From assembly GCF_014109805.1 (NCBI RefSeq), contig NZ_CP059400.1, forward strand, positions 838,001-902,000: DNA of 64,000 nt, read 5' to 3'. The notes under the pieces are model-generated. The model was not told the DNA's origin and ran no database searches. It saw only the letters and a list, made by a program, of their open reading frames with translations. The DNA is from Legionella sp. PC1000 (GTDB lineage Bacteria; Pseudomonadota; Gammaproteobacteria; Legionellales; Legionellaceae). This document shows positions 16,229-25,256 of the stretch, piece after piece; position 1 is the stretch's first letter; every line of letters begins with the position of its first letter. The position numbers and the translations under genes are program-made.

Positions 16229-16972
16229 GTGAATAAACGAATTGCTTTAGTAACGGGAGGAACTGGTGGCATTGGAACAGCCATATGTCAAGAAATGCAA
16301 AACCTCAATTATCAAGTGATTGCTTGCTACTTCAAACATGGCCATCACGAATTAGCAAGAGAATGGCAGAAAAAACAATCCACGCAAGGATTTGATATCG
16401 ACATTGCCTATGCGGATATTTCTTCCTTCAATGATTGTGAAAAATTAACGGATTTGGTGATAGAGAAGTACGGCAAAATTGACGTTCTAGTTAATAATGC
16501 AGGCATTACCCATGATACCAGCTTGAAAAAAATGACACCGGAACAATGGCAAGAAGTCATTAATGCTAATTTAAATAGCGTTTTTAATATGACGAAAACC
16601 GCATTATCCAACATGCTGGATAATGGTTATGGGCGTATTATCACGATTTCTTCAGTTAATGGACGCAGAGGTCAATTTGGGCAATGTAATTATGCTGCCA
16701 GTAAATCAGCACTCTACGGATTCACCAAAAGTCTCGCGCAAGAAGTCGCAAAGAAAGGGATCACGGTGAATACGGTCTCCCCTGGTTATATTAAAACGGA
16801 GATGCTCGCCTCCATGAGAGATGATATTTTAGAAGCAATCGTTGCCCAAATTCCAGTTGGACGAATAGGGCAGCCTGAAGAAATTGCTCGGGTCGTCGCT
16901 TTTCTTGCTGATGAACAAAGTGGCTTTATCACGGGTGCTAATTTTGATATCAATGGCGGGCAATACATGTAA
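16229..16972 (+). CDS. phaB: acetoacetyl-CoA reductase
   Basis: A 247-residue short-chain dehydrogenase that reduces acetoacetyl-CoA to (R)-3-hydroxybutyryl-CoA with NADPH, supplying monomer for polyhydroxybutyrate. The N-terminal coenzyme site is VTGGTGGIGTA; NNAGI and the catalytic Ser...Tyr-x3-Lys (ISSVNG, NYAASK) follow. The EQWQEVINANLNSVFNMTK region is typical of PhaB. The start is GTG, preceded by AAGGAGG. It converges on the leftward phaC/pta/ack/fabI operon, with 36 bases between. No thiolase (phaA) is present in the window, so acetoacetyl-CoA must come from elsewhere. A FabG role is the main alternative. Confidence 0.88.
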   Translation: MNKRIALVTGGTGGIGTAICQEMQNLNYQVIACYFKHGHHELAREWQKKQSTQGFDIDIAYADISSFNDCEKLTDLVIEKYGKIDVLVNNAGITHDTSLKKMTPEQWQEVINANLNSVFNMTKTALSNMLDNGYGRIITISSVNGRRGQFGQCNYAASKSALYGFTKSLAQEVAKKGITVNTVSPGYIKTEMLASMRDDILEAIVAQIPVGRIGQPEEIARVVAFLADEQSGFITGANFDINGGQYM

Positions 16973-17008
16973 ATAACTAAGCGTCAATTTGGAGTTACTT
17001 TTGGTTTA

Positions 17009-17764
17009 TTAGGCCTTGATATTATAACCGCCATCCACATAAAGGATCTGACCGGTAATGGAGGCGGCTTTATTGGATACCAAAAAAGAGGCTGTTTCAC
17101 CAATGTCCTCTATTGTAACCAGCTGATGCAAGGGCGCTTCCTTTGCCGCCTGTTCCATCAGCTTATCAAAATCAGCTAAACCTGAGGCCGCACGAGTGCT
17201 TATTGGCCCTGGAGAAATGGCATTGACTCGAATCTTTTTACTGCCAAGTTCCATGGCGAGATAGCGCACAGAGGTTTCTAAAGCCGCTTTAACAGGTCCC
17301 ATGAGATTGTAATTTTTAACCACTTTTTCAGCACCATAATAACTCATGGTCATAATACTCCCTCCATCGACCATCAGTGGTTCAGCGGCTTTTGCCAATC
17401 GGATGAGCGAATGACAAGAAATATCCATCGCCATCATGAAGCCATCTTTCGAGCAATCGACAACACGACCTTGTAAATCAGTTTTTGGTGCAAAGGCAAT
17501 CGCATGGATAACAAAATCAAGACGACCCCAGCAGTCTTTTATTTTCTGAAATAGGGCATCAAATTGTTCCTTATCCGTCACGTCCAAAGGCATAACAATA
17601 GGAGATGACACTTTTTCAGCCAAAGGCTGTACATAACCCTTGGTTTTCTCATTTTGATAAGTGATGGCTAGTTCAGCACCCGCTTCATGTAATACTTTGG
17701 CACAACCCCAAGCGATGGAGTGCTCATTGGCAATTCCAACAATCAATCCTTTTTTATTCTCCAT
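17009..17764 (-). CDS. fabI: FabI-like enoyl-[acyl-carrier-protein] reductase
   Basis: A 251-residue FabI-type reductase: start GLIVGIANEHSIAWG, DVTD, and the catalytic Tyr-x6-Lys in YNLMGPVKA; the C-terminus is TGQILYVDGGYN. It would reduce trans-2-enoyl thioesters with NADH. It is the last gene of the leftward operon, and its start overlaps the end of ackA by 11 bases. Placement next to acetate kinase and PHA synthase suggests a second FabI copy used in storage or fermentative acyl metabolism rather than the housekeeping one; this is inference. Confidence 0.88.
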   Translation of the reverse strand: MENKKGLIVGIANEHSIAWGCAKVLHEAGAELAITYQNEKTKGYVQPLAEKVSSPIVMPLDVTDKEQFDALFQKIKDCWGRLDFVIHAIAFAPKTDLQGRVVDCSKDGFMMAMDISCHSLIRLAKAAEPLMVDGGSIMTMSYYGAEKVVKNYNLMGPVKAALETSVRYLAMELGSKKIRVNAISPGPISTRAASGLADFDKLMEQAAKEAPLHQLVTIEDIGETASFLVSNKAASITGQILYVDGGYNIKA

Positions 17765-18917
17765 CAGCTTTTACTCCCGTTTGACGTTCAAGAAGTGACA
17801 TGGCATGAATTGCCATCATGCGTTCTTCATTGGCTGCAACAACCCGTGTTTCAAAAGGCTTAAGAAATGTCACATGACGCAAGATAGTGCTTCGCACAAA
17901 GGCTGAGTTCTCACCAATACCGCCCGTAAACACGATGGCATCCACCCCACCTAGGGTTACTGCCATCATCCCCATGAATTGGGCAGCTTTAAGACAGAAA
18001 TACTCTAATGCAAATTGAGCCTTTGCATCTTTGCTGTCTTGCAAGGTTTTGACATCATTGCTTAGGCTCGATAAACCAAGAAGCCCTGATTCATTGTAAA
18101 GAAGGGACTCAATCTCATTGATAGACAAACCTAGATTACGCATCATAAACGTCACAGCTCCGGCATCTAGACTCCCACAACGAGTTCCCATGGGTAATCC
18201 ATCCAGGGCTGTCATGCCCATCGTCGTATCAACGCTTATTCCACGGTGTATGGCACACAAACTCGCTCCATTGCCAAGATGGGCTGCAATAAGCCGTCCC
18301 TCAGTCAATGACGGCTCATATCGCCGCAAGGTGTGAACAATCCATTCATACGATAATCCATGAAACCCATAACGACGAACACCTTGTTCCCTTATCTTTT
18401 GTGGCAATGCATACTCGGTGAACAAAGCCTTATGATGGGCATGAAACGCTGTATCAAAACAAGCAATTTGAAGTACCTCTGGTTTCAGAGTACCGATGAA
18501 CTCAATGGCTTTGAGATTATGGGGTTGGTGTAAAGGAGCCAATGGGGCTAATGCCCATAATTTCTGCATGACGTGTGGATTGATTAGCACACTGCTTTTA
18601 AAGAGGGTTCCACCATGCACAATGCGATGAGCAACTGCAGTCATCTGCCACTGTTCACTCCACTCCTCAAGCCAATCCAAAATACGGCGTAAAGCCTCTT
18701 CGTGCGAGCAATTATCAGAAAGTATTTTTTTGTCAGCCAGCTTATTCTCCGGGTTTAGCATGGCATCGGTGGCTATAAAGGAAGGTCTCCCGCCAATATC
18801 AGTTACCTTCCCTTGAGCTAAAAGTTGCGGGTTTAATTGTCTTGAAAAAAGCTGAAATTTGACGCTGGAAGAGCCCACATTAATCACAAGAATACTGGCT
18901 GCTTTGATTGCAGTCAT
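17754..18917 (-). CDS. ackA: acetate kinase
   Basis: A 387-residue ASKHA-fold acetate kinase that makes ATP from acetyl phosphate and ADP, or the reverse. Signature segments are present: INVGSSSVKFQLF, GFHGLSYEW, HLGNGASLCAI, MGMTALDGLPMGTRCGSLD and FTGGIGENS. Full length. It overlaps the upstream MaoC-Pta gene by four bases (ATGA) and the downstream fabI by 11, so the three are translationally coupled. Paired with Pta it allows substrate-level ATP formation from acetyl-CoA when respiration is limited. A propionate or butyrate kinase activity cannot be excluded. Confidence 0.93.
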   Translation of the reverse strand: MTAIKAASILVINVGSSSVKFQLFSRQLNPQLLAQGKVTDIGGRPSFIATDAMLNPENKLADKKILSDNCSHEEALRRILDWLEEWSEQWQMTAVAHRIVHGGTLFKSSVLINPHVMQKLWALAPLAPLHQPHNLKAIEFIGTLKPEVLQIACFDTAFHAHHKALFTEYALPQKIREQGVRRYGFHGLSYEWIVHTLRRYEPSLTEGRLIAAHLGNGASLCAIHRGISVDTTMGMTALDGLPMGTRCGSLDAGAVTFMMRNLGLSINEIESLLYNESGLLGLSSLSNDVKTLQDSKDAKAQFALEYFCLKAAQFMGMMAVTLGGVDAIVFTGGIGENSAFVRSTILRHVTFLKPFETRVVAANEERMMAIHAMSLLERQTGVKADGE

Positions 18918-20320
18918 TTGATTCGTCCTTCCTTTCGAGCTGCCGCCAGCTTAACAGCCAGGGAACAAGAGAAAAGCCGCGTTCGAAGTGAGTCTGCTCG
19001 GCTCACCAGAATGATTGGAACACGAGCACCCAAAACAATTCCGGCAGCATCCGCATGACCTAAAAAAGTCAATTGCTTGGCCAAAATATTCCCAGACTCG
19101 ATTTCAGGAACCAAAAGAATATCCGGATCGCCTGCCACGAGAGAAATAATCCCTTTTTCTTTGGCTGCCTCCTTGTTAATCGCATTATCAAAAGCCAAGG
19201 GACCGTCAAGAATGCCATCATTTATCTGTCCTCGGTCAGCCATTTTGCATAAAATAGAAGCATCAACCGTGGCTTGCATCTTAGGGTTGACGGTTTCGAT
19301 GGCGGCCAGGATGGCTACTTTGGGCTTCTTGTCCTCGCCAAACAATACTCGCCAAAGATTAATGGCGTTTTGGCAAATGTCCGCTTTGTCGGTGGCAGTA
19401 GGGGCAATATTAATCGCAGCATCTGTAATGATGAGTGGTTTGTGGTAAGAAGGGATATCCATGACGTAGGCGTGACTCACACGATGTTGCGTGCGTAAGC
19501 CCGAGGCGGTGGGTACAATAGCCCCCATTAATTCATGAGTGCTTAATGAGCCTTTCATGATGGCATCAATCTCGCCGGAAGATGCCAATTCGGCAGCCTT
19601 GCTTGCTGCGGCATCGCTGTGCTCCGTATCAATCGTTTCCCACTGTGATAAATCAATACCTGCCTCTTGAGCTGCAGTCTTCATTTTGACCAAAGGGCCA
19701 ATCAAAATGGGAATAATGAGCCCTGCTTTTACCGCATCGTTCACCGCTTCCATGACACTCATACTAACCGGATGCACAATGGCCGTGCGAACAGCACCTA
19801 TACAGCGACACGCTTTGATTATCGCCTCGAAGCGATCGTGGTTATGTATTTCTATAGACGGTAAATGAGTCCGTGCAACCCGTACTTTTTTCGTTGGCGC
19901 AAGCACGGTTGCCAAGCCCTCGATGACCGTTTCCCCGTGCTGATTCACACCCTTGCAATTAAAAATCACACGGGGCTTATTCGCACCCTTATCCTTGACG
20001 ATGATGGTGATGGTGATCGTGTCCCCTAAACGCACTGGCTTTTTAAATTGAATGTCCTGTTTAAGATAAATGGTGCCTGGACCAGGTATAACAGTACCAA
20101 GAAGTGTTGAAATCAGCGAGCCAGACCACATGCCATGACCCACAATACCATGAAAAATATCGCTTTGGGCAAACACCGGATCCATATGAGCAGGATTCAC
20201 ATCGCCTGACATGGCAGCAAATAAATTGATGTCGTCTTGAGTGAGTGTTTTACTTAGACTCGCTTGACGGCCCACCGTAAGCTCATCAAAAGTCACATTC
20301 TCAAGAAACTCCTTGTCCAT
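18914..20320 (-). CDS. pta: bifunctional MaoC-like enoyl-CoA hydratase / phosphate acetyltransferase
   Basis: A 468-residue fusion. Residues 1-150 form a MaoC hot-dog domain (FAAMSGDVNPAHMDPVFA, then GHGMWSGSLISTLLG), giving an (R)-specific enoyl-CoA hydratase. From about 165 to the end is a Pta/Ptb domain (GPLVKMKTAA, MKGSLSTHELMGA, ITDAAINIAP and, near the end, LVPEIESGNILAKQL). The hydratase can feed (R)-3-hydroxyacyl-CoA to PHA synthesis, and the Pta half converts acyl-CoA to acyl phosphate for the adjacent kinase. It follows phaC by 12 bases and overlaps ackA by four. Acetyl against butyryl preference is not decided by sequence. Confidence 0.9.
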   Translation of the reverse strand: MDKEFLENVTFDELTVGRQASLSKTLTQDDINLFAAMSGDVNPAHMDPVFAQSDIFHGIVGHGMWSGSLISTLLGTVIPGPGTIYLKQDIQFKKPVRLGDTITITIIVKDKGANKPRVIFNCKGVNQHGETVIEGLATVLAPTKKVRVARTHLPSIEIHNHDRFEAIIKACRCIGAVRTAIVHPVSMSVMEAVNDAVKAGLIIPILIGPLVKMKTAAQEAGIDLSQWETIDTEHSDAAASKAAELASSGEIDAIMKGSLSTHELMGAIVPTASGLRTQHRVSHAYVMDIPSYHKPLIITDAAINIAPTATDKADICQNAINLWRVLFGEDKKPKVAILAAIETVNPKMQATVDASILCKMADRGQINDGILDGPLAFDNAINKEAAKEKGIISLVAGDPDILLVPEIESGNILAKQLTFLGHADAAGIVLGARVPIILVSRADSLRTRLFSCSLAVKLAAARKEGRIK

Positions 20321-20332
20321 TTTTCTTCCCTT

Positions 20333-22126
20333 TTATTTCTGCAGTACATAAGTACCTGGTGCAGCGGGTAGTGAGGTATTCATGACCAGTGGAGGGACGC
20401 GTTTTTTAGCCGATTGCTGCACTAACCAATCATGCCATTCTTGCCACCAGGAGCCTTCTTGTTGTTTTGCGATCGCAAGCCAACTCGCAGGATTGAGGTA
20501 AGCATCACCTTTCTTGCTCTCATGAACACGATAAGAGCGCCCAGGATGACCTGGTTCACTCACAATCCCTGCATTATGTCCGCCGCCGGTAAGAACGAAG
20601 GTAATATCACCCTTCGTCATCAGGTGAATTTTATAAACAGACTGCCAAGGCGCTACGTGATCTTTTTCGGTACTGACTGCAAAAAGTGGCAACTGAATGT
20701 TTTCAGCAGCCACTGGTTTTCCTTCCACGGTATAACGGCCTTCTGCAAAATCATTGTTTAAAAACAGTTTTTCAAGGTATTCGCTGTGCATTTTATAAGG
20801 CATTCGGGTGGCATCCGCATTCCAAGCGGTTAAATCAATCATCCCACGCCGCATCCCGTGCATGTAGTCTTGAACCATTTTGGACCAAATTAAATCGTAG
20901 GCACGCAACATTTGAAAGGAACCGGCCATTTGTTTGGTATCAAGATACCCTTGTTCTCCCATCATGTTTTTAAGGAAAGCCACTTGGCTTTTAGTAACAA
21001 AAAGCATTAATTCCCCGGCTTCAGTAAAATCCCCTTGGGCTGCAAGAAGGGTGAGGCTATTTAAGCGTTCATCCTTATCTCTACTCATCGCGGCCGCCGT
21101 AATCATGGCTAGTGTGCCACCTAAACAATAGCCCATCAGATTAATTTTTGTTTGAGGCAGAATGGCTGATACCGCATCAATCGCAGCCATGGCGCCTTGG
21201 CGATAATAATCATCCATTCCTAAATTACGATCCTCTTTATCTGGATTGCGCCAGGAGATGATGAACACGGTATGCCCTTGTCTAACAAGCCACTTTACCA
21301 AGGAGTTATGGGGGGATAAATCGAGAATATAGTATTTCATAATCCAGGCAGGGAGAACCAGTATGGGCTCTTTATACACGGTTTTAGTCTGAGCTTCGTA
21401 TTGAATCAATTCGATTAAATGATTTTGAAATATTACCCGTCCTGGGGTAATCGCCACTTGTTTGCCAGGGATAAAATGTTCAGAGCCTGTAGGAGGTGCG
21501 CCTGTTAGCTTTTCGAACCAGTCTTCCATAGCGATTTGGCTGCCTTGAATGAGATTAAGTCCCCCAGTGCGAATGGCTTCATGGAATAAATCAGGGTTAG
21601 ACCAAACACAATTGGAAGGCGATAGGGCATCGAGGAATTGTCGTGCCCAGAACGAAACGGTATGCTCCACCTGGTCGGGTAATCCTGGCACATGGGTTGT
21701 GGCGTGTCGCCACCAATCCTCCACCTGCAAAAATCCTTCTGCATATAAACGCCAAGGCATAGGCTGCCAACTGTCTTTTTTGAAACGTACGTCTTTGCCA
21801 CCGGCAGCACGCTCAACACAAATGATGTTATTAATGCAATCATTAGCATGAAAAACAGGATAAAAGGCCAGTTCCCATAATACTTCTGGGGATTGTGCTA
21901 ATTGCCAAAGCCAAGTGGAGTAGGAAGAGCCTATCGCTGCAGGACTTATCCCCGCAGTCCATTTAGCAAGGTTTGCTTGAAATAACTGACCGAAAAAAGC
22001 AAAGGCATTATCTGTAGTATCTGCATCATCGGGTACACAGCAAGAGTCTATATGTTCTGAAGATTCTTCCTGCTTAGTTAATATAATGTTCTTGGGGCAG
22101 CATTCCTTTTCTAGTCCGTTCATCAC
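20333..22126 (-). CDS. phaC: class I poly(3-hydroxyalkanoate) synthase
   Basis: A 597-residue PHA synthase. The lipase-like box is GYCLGG with nucleophile Cys334; the catalytic Asp lies in STEKDHVAPW and the His in GGGHNAGIVSEPG. It polymerises 3-hydroxyacyl-CoA on the granule surface. The length matches class I (a stand-alone synthase); no phaE or phaR gene is nearby. The first ~30 residues are Cys-rich (ECCP, DSCCVP), which is unusual. Start is GTG at 22126 or ATG at 22123, with AGGGA upstream. It is the first gene of the leftward operon running through pta and ackA to fabI. A 24-bp imperfect palindrome about 260 bases upstream may be an operator. Confidence 0.92.
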   Translation of the reverse strand: MMNGLEKECCPKNIILTKQEESSEHIDSCCVPDDADTTDNAFAFFGQLFQANLAKWTAGISPAAIGSSYSTWLWQLAQSPEVLWELAFYPVFHANDCINNIICVERAAGGKDVRFKKDSWQPMPWRLYAEGFLQVEDWWRHATTHVPGLPDQVEHTVSFWARQFLDALSPSNCVWSNPDLFHEAIRTGGLNLIQGSQIAMEDWFEKLTGAPPTGSEHFIPGKQVAITPGRVIFQNHLIELIQYEAQTKTVYKEPILVLPAWIMKYYILDLSPHNSLVKWLVRQGHTVFIISWRNPDKEDRNLGMDDYYRQGAMAAIDAVSAILPQTKINLMGYCLGGTLAMITAAAMSRDKDERLNSLTLLAAQGDFTEAGELMLFVTKSQVAFLKNMMGEQGYLDTKQMAGSFQMLRAYDLIWSKMVQDYMHGMRRGMIDLTAWNADATRMPYKMHSEYLEKLFLNNDFAEGRYTVEGKPVAAENIQLPLFAVSTEKDHVAPWQSVYKIHLMTKGDITFVLTGGGHNAGIVSEPGHPGRSYRVHESKKGDAYLNPASWLAIAKQQEGSWWQEWHDWLVQQSAKKRVPPLVMNTSLPAAPGTYVLQK

Positions 22127-22381
22127 CGATATCCCTGGTATTAAGCTATAGAATCAATAAAATATAGTAAATCATAGCATAAAATTTAACCTGTCATTCC
22201 ATTTTCAAAGAGTTCTAACGCCATTTTATTACCAAAAAGGTGGTTTATGGTGTTCAATATCTGTTGAACTGATTAATTCAAAATTATATTAAATCTAATT
22301 TATTGTGACAAAACCTTTCGGGCGTACACATAAAGATAAATGCTCCTTTTATTAATTATTCGATGATTCTAGGGGTGTGGC

Positions 22382-22405
22382 ATAACATGCTGTACAACAC
22401 GTTAT
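22382..22405. promoter_or_regulatory. 24-bp imperfect palindrome upstream of phaC
   Basis: ATAACATGCTG followed by TACAACACGTTAT reads nearly the same on both strands (20 of 24 positions symmetric), centred on TGTACA. It lies in the 467-base intergenic stretch 22127-22593, between phaC (leftward) and a small lipoprotein gene (rightward). It could bind a dimeric regulator. No other element in this stretch is convincing. Confidence 0.3.
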
Positions 22406-22593
22406 ATTAGTCATTTTTCATTTCAGGAGCATTGACTCAATACCTAGAGTACGCTCATCTCTTTTTCAAAAAGTGACAATGATTGGCAGCGCGTGTTTTT
22501 AATAGTGCTATTATAATAATAAGTTATCTAATGATACAGGTTGTTTTTATATTGATTCAATAATCGCCTTATTTCATTGCAAGGAGCATTGCT

Positions 22594-22755
22594 ATGCAAC
22601 CTATCAGACTATTTAAAGTAGTTATTGGGGTAGTGATATTATTAAGCTCAACCCTTCTGTTTACCTCGTGTGCTTCATCAACAAAAGCCACTAATTCACA
22701 TACTGTTTCTCATACCTATGAAGGGCACAATACTGGAGGGATTGGTTGGCATTAA
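22594..22755 (+). CDS. tiny lipoprotein with Gly/His tail
   Basis: A 53-residue predicted lipoprotein. AAGGAG at 22581-22586 precedes the ATG. The signal sequence is MQPIRLFKVVIGVVILL followed by lipobox LFTSC, so the mature protein would start at Cys. About 30 residues remain, ending YEGHNTGGIGWH. An imperfect hairpin (GGCTTT/AAAGCC, 22763-22786) follows the stop. A similar Gly/His-ended lipoprotein lies at 56229-56396 in the copper operon. Function unknown; the His-rich tail could bind metal. Confidence 0.65.
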   Translation: MQPIRLFKVVIGVVILLSSTLLFTSCASSTKATNSHTVSHTYEGHNTGGIGWH

Positions 22756-22827
22756 GCTTAATGGCTTTTCGATGCCTTTCAAAGCCTATTCTTCTGCAAA
22801 TTGAGTTGCTCAGGAGGTGAAAAAATA

Positions 22828-23013
22828 TTAGTGCCTTCTAGGATGAGCAACCCAAACGCGCCCAACAGATGCTTTACTGTGTTTGTCGCTATTCTTATTA
22901 TCATTACTTTTAGACTCATTGGTTGTCGTTGTCGCAGAAGTACACGCGCAAACAAAAAAGGTAAAAATTATCACTAAAAAAGTAATTTTTTCTAACCTGG
23001 TTAACCTAGCCAT
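22828..23013 (-). CDS. small lipoprotein
   Basis: A 61-residue predicted lipoprotein. The ATG at 23013 follows AGGGAGG at good spacing and is preferred over the upstream in-frame start at 23052. The signal peptide is MARLTRLEKITFLVIIF and the lipobox is FVCAC. The mature part is Ser/Thr/Asn/Lys-rich and ends with a basic VGRVWVAHPRRH segment. It diverges from the DUF3141 gene and converges toward the other tiny lipoprotein at 22594. Function unknown. A competing antisense reading frame exists on the plus strand but is less typical. Confidence 0.6.
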   Translation of the reverse strand: MARLTRLEKITFLVIIFTFFVCACTSATTTTNESKSNDNKNSDKHSKASVGRVWVAHPRRH

Positions 23014-23223
23014 TTTTGCCTCCCTAAAATTAAGGTTATTTATTTTAAACAAGAATTTCTATTAGTGATGAATGTCCTTTATTTCTTTTTAGCAATTTTG
23101 TGCGATAAGGGCATTGAAGTCCAATGGTGTCGAGTAACCACTCCTCATTGTTTTCTAAGTCGTTTAAGTGTTCTTTGTGCTAAGCTATATATTAATTGTT
23201 GCGGCAAACGAGACGGTATTTTC

Positions 23224-24972
23224 ATGGACGAACATAATTTAAAGCGAGCGAAAGACGCTATCCCCAAAGAACAAAAGTCCTCATTGACCGAGGTATTTTC
23301 TCAATCTTACCCACTTTGGAATGATTTGTTTCATTATCACATTGATTATTGGCAGCGAAGTGTCCTATTTTTCGACACACTTCGTCAGCGGGCCAATGAC
23401 ATGATGGAACATGAACAACAAGGGATGCCACCACCTCTGTGCTTTAGGTATGAGCTGGTGCTGGATGGCAGAACCTTGGAACCCAAAACGAATTATGCGC
23501 TACTTAAAATTCTTGAAATTGATGATGTGTGTTTTGAACAGTGTTTCGACCCCAATAAGCCGCCAGTCATTATTGTTGACCCAAGGGCAGGTCATGGGCC
23601 AGGGATTGGTGGAATGAAACGGGATTCTGAAATAGGAATTGCGCTACATCGGGGTCATGCCGTTTATTTTGTCATGTTCTACCCTCAACCCATCCCGCAT
23701 CAAACATTGGCTGATGTATTGGCAACAATGAAGCAATTTGTTGCACAAGTGAAAACCTGGCATCAAGACCAACCACCCATTCTTTATGGCAATTGCCAGG
23801 CGGGTTGGATGTTGGCGTTACTGGCTTCTGATTGCGCAGGCTTGGTGGGCCCACTCGTGATGAATGGCTCTCCCATTTCTTATTGGTCCAGTGGCGAAGA
23901 AGAAGTAAATCCCATGCAATTGCTCGGCGGGCTTTTAGGCGGTGTGTGGCTTACTCGTTTCATTACTGATTTGAACGATGGAATCCTTGATGGGGCATGG
24001 CTTGTACAAAATTTTGAACTGTTAAACCCCACTACCGCCATTTGGGATAAATACCACCATCTCTTTGATGCAGTTGACACGGAGCGCGAGCGCTTTTTAG
24101 ATTTTGAACATTGGTGGAATGGATTTTATCACTTCAGCACAGAGGAAATAACAGCAACGGTTGAGAATCTTTTTATTGGTAATAAACTAGAGCGAGGTGA
24201 AATTGCTATTCATCATGATTGTGTTTATGATTTAAAGCGCATCCATAACCCTATTGTGATTTTTGCTTCGCAAGGGGATGAAATTACACCACCTTATCAA
24301 GCCCTGCATTGGTTAAGAAGAATCTATCCAACGACAAATGATTTAAAAAAAGCCAAGCAACGCATTATTTATCTTTTGCATCCTACCATCGGTCATTTAG
24401 GCATTTTCGTTTCAGCCAAAGTAGTTCGCTTTGAACACCGCGCCATTTTGGAACATTGCGCGGCCATTGAGAAGTTACCACCCGGTTTATATGAAATGAT
24501 AATCACCAACCCAACAGGCAATCCAGATTGTAGCAAGGAGCAATATGAGGTTTACTTTAAAGAACGTGATCTCGCAGAACTGTGTTCCAGCAATCCCATC
24601 GAACCCTTCGAGAGGGTGCGCAAACTGTCTGAGGCAAACGACACATATTATCGCGCTCTTTGTCAACCTTGGATTCAGGCAATCAGTAATCCTCTCCTGA
24701 CATTCTGGCTAGAGAAAACGCATCCCATGCGTCTGAGCCGCTATGTCTTTTCTGAAAAAATAAATCCAACCATGCGGCTCATTTTATTGGTAGCAAAAGC
24801 AGTCGAAGCGAATCGTCAGAGGCTAGAAGGTACTAATTTATTTAAAAACAACGAACAGCTGTTTTGTGAGATGGTTCGCTCGTCATTGGAGGCAGTGAGG
24901 AATGTGCGAAATAACCTCATGGAACACTTATTTGAATCCCTTTTTGGTGGAGATAACAAGGATAAAGGATGA
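23224..24972 (+). CDS. DUF3141 alpha/beta-hydrolase-like protein
   Basis: A protein of about 582 residues in the DUF3141 family (PF11339), distantly related to PHA synthases and alpha/beta hydrolases. FDPNKPPVIIVDPRAGHGPGIGG near residue 115 is the family signature. A nucleophile-elbow-like GNCQAGWM appears near 190, where Cys would be the nucleophile, as in PhaC, and ASQGDEITPP could supply the acid. The ATG at 23224 is chosen because homology starts there; the open frame extends to 23065 but the extra N-terminus looks non-coding. The stop overlaps the next start (ATGA). DUF3141 genes often accompany Pta-Ack-FabI clusters, as here. Enzymatic activity is unproved. Confidence 0.85.
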   Translation: MDEHNLKRAKDAIPKEQKSSLTEVFSQSYPLWNDLFHYHIDYWQRSVLFFDTLRQRANDMMEHEQQGMPPPLCFRYELVLDGRTLEPKTNYALLKILEIDDVCFEQCFDPNKPPVIIVDPRAGHGPGIGGMKRDSEIGIALHRGHAVYFVMFYPQPIPHQTLADVLATMKQFVAQVKTWHQDQPPILYGNCQAGWMLALLASDCAGLVGPLVMNGSPISYWSSGEEEVNPMQLLGGLLGGVWLTRFITDLNDGILDGAWLVQNFELLNPTTAIWDKYHHLFDAVDTERERFLDFEHWWNGFYHFSTEEITATVENLFIGNKLERGEIAIHHDCVYDLKRIHNPIVIFASQGDEITPPYQALHWLRRIYPTTNDLKKAKQRIIYLLHPTIGHLGIFVSAKVVRFEHRAILEHCAAIEKLPPGLYEMIITNPTGNPDCSKEQYEVYFKERDLAELCSSNPIEPFERVRKLSEANDTYYRALCQPWIQAISNPLLTFWLEKTHPMRLSRYVFSEKINPTMRLILLVAKAVEANRQRLEGTNLFKNNEQLFCEMVRSSLEAVRNVRNNLMEHLFESLFGGDNKDKG

Positions 24973-25256
24973 TGAACACAGAACATGACCAACACCAACA
25001 GACCAAAAAATCCGGGTTTCCTTCTGCGCGTGGATTTATCCTAATTCTCATTTTCGTGATTATCGGTTATTACCTTTTCACAGAACACAAAGCCCATGTG
25101 ATCGGTTTTTTGGCGGCTTTTCCCTGGTGGATACTGTTGTTTTTATTATGCCCTTTAATGCATCTTTTTCATGGTGGGCATGGGGGACATAGCAATCACA
25201 AAACGCAACATGATAAAAAAGATAACAACCTGGATTCGAATGAAAAGGATAGATGA
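24969..25256 (+). CDS. DUF2933 small membrane protein
   Basis: A 95-residue protein with two adjacent hydrophobic helices (GFILILIFVIIGYYLF and FLAAFPWWILLFLLCPLMHLF) and a His/Gly-rich tail (HGGHGGHSNHK), the pattern of DUF2933. It overlaps the DUF3141 stop and the next gene by four bases on each side, so the set is translationally coupled. DUF2933 proteins are commonly found in copper and heavy-metal resistance clusters; the His tail fits metal contact at the membrane, but no activity is known. Confidence 0.82.
   Translation: MMNTEHDQHQQTKKSGFPSARGFILILIFVIIGYYLFTEHKAHVIGFLAAFPWWILLFLLCPLMHLFHGGHGGHSNHKTQHDKKDNNLDSNEKDR

Noticed and set aside
19077..19448. Plus-strand frame of 123 codons inside the Pta gene
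   Set aside because: A shadow of the strongly supported MaoC-Pta coding sequence.
23065..23223. N-terminal extension of the DUF3141 gene
   Set aside because: The 53 added residues look non-coding and Cys-rich; family homology begins at the ATG at 23224.
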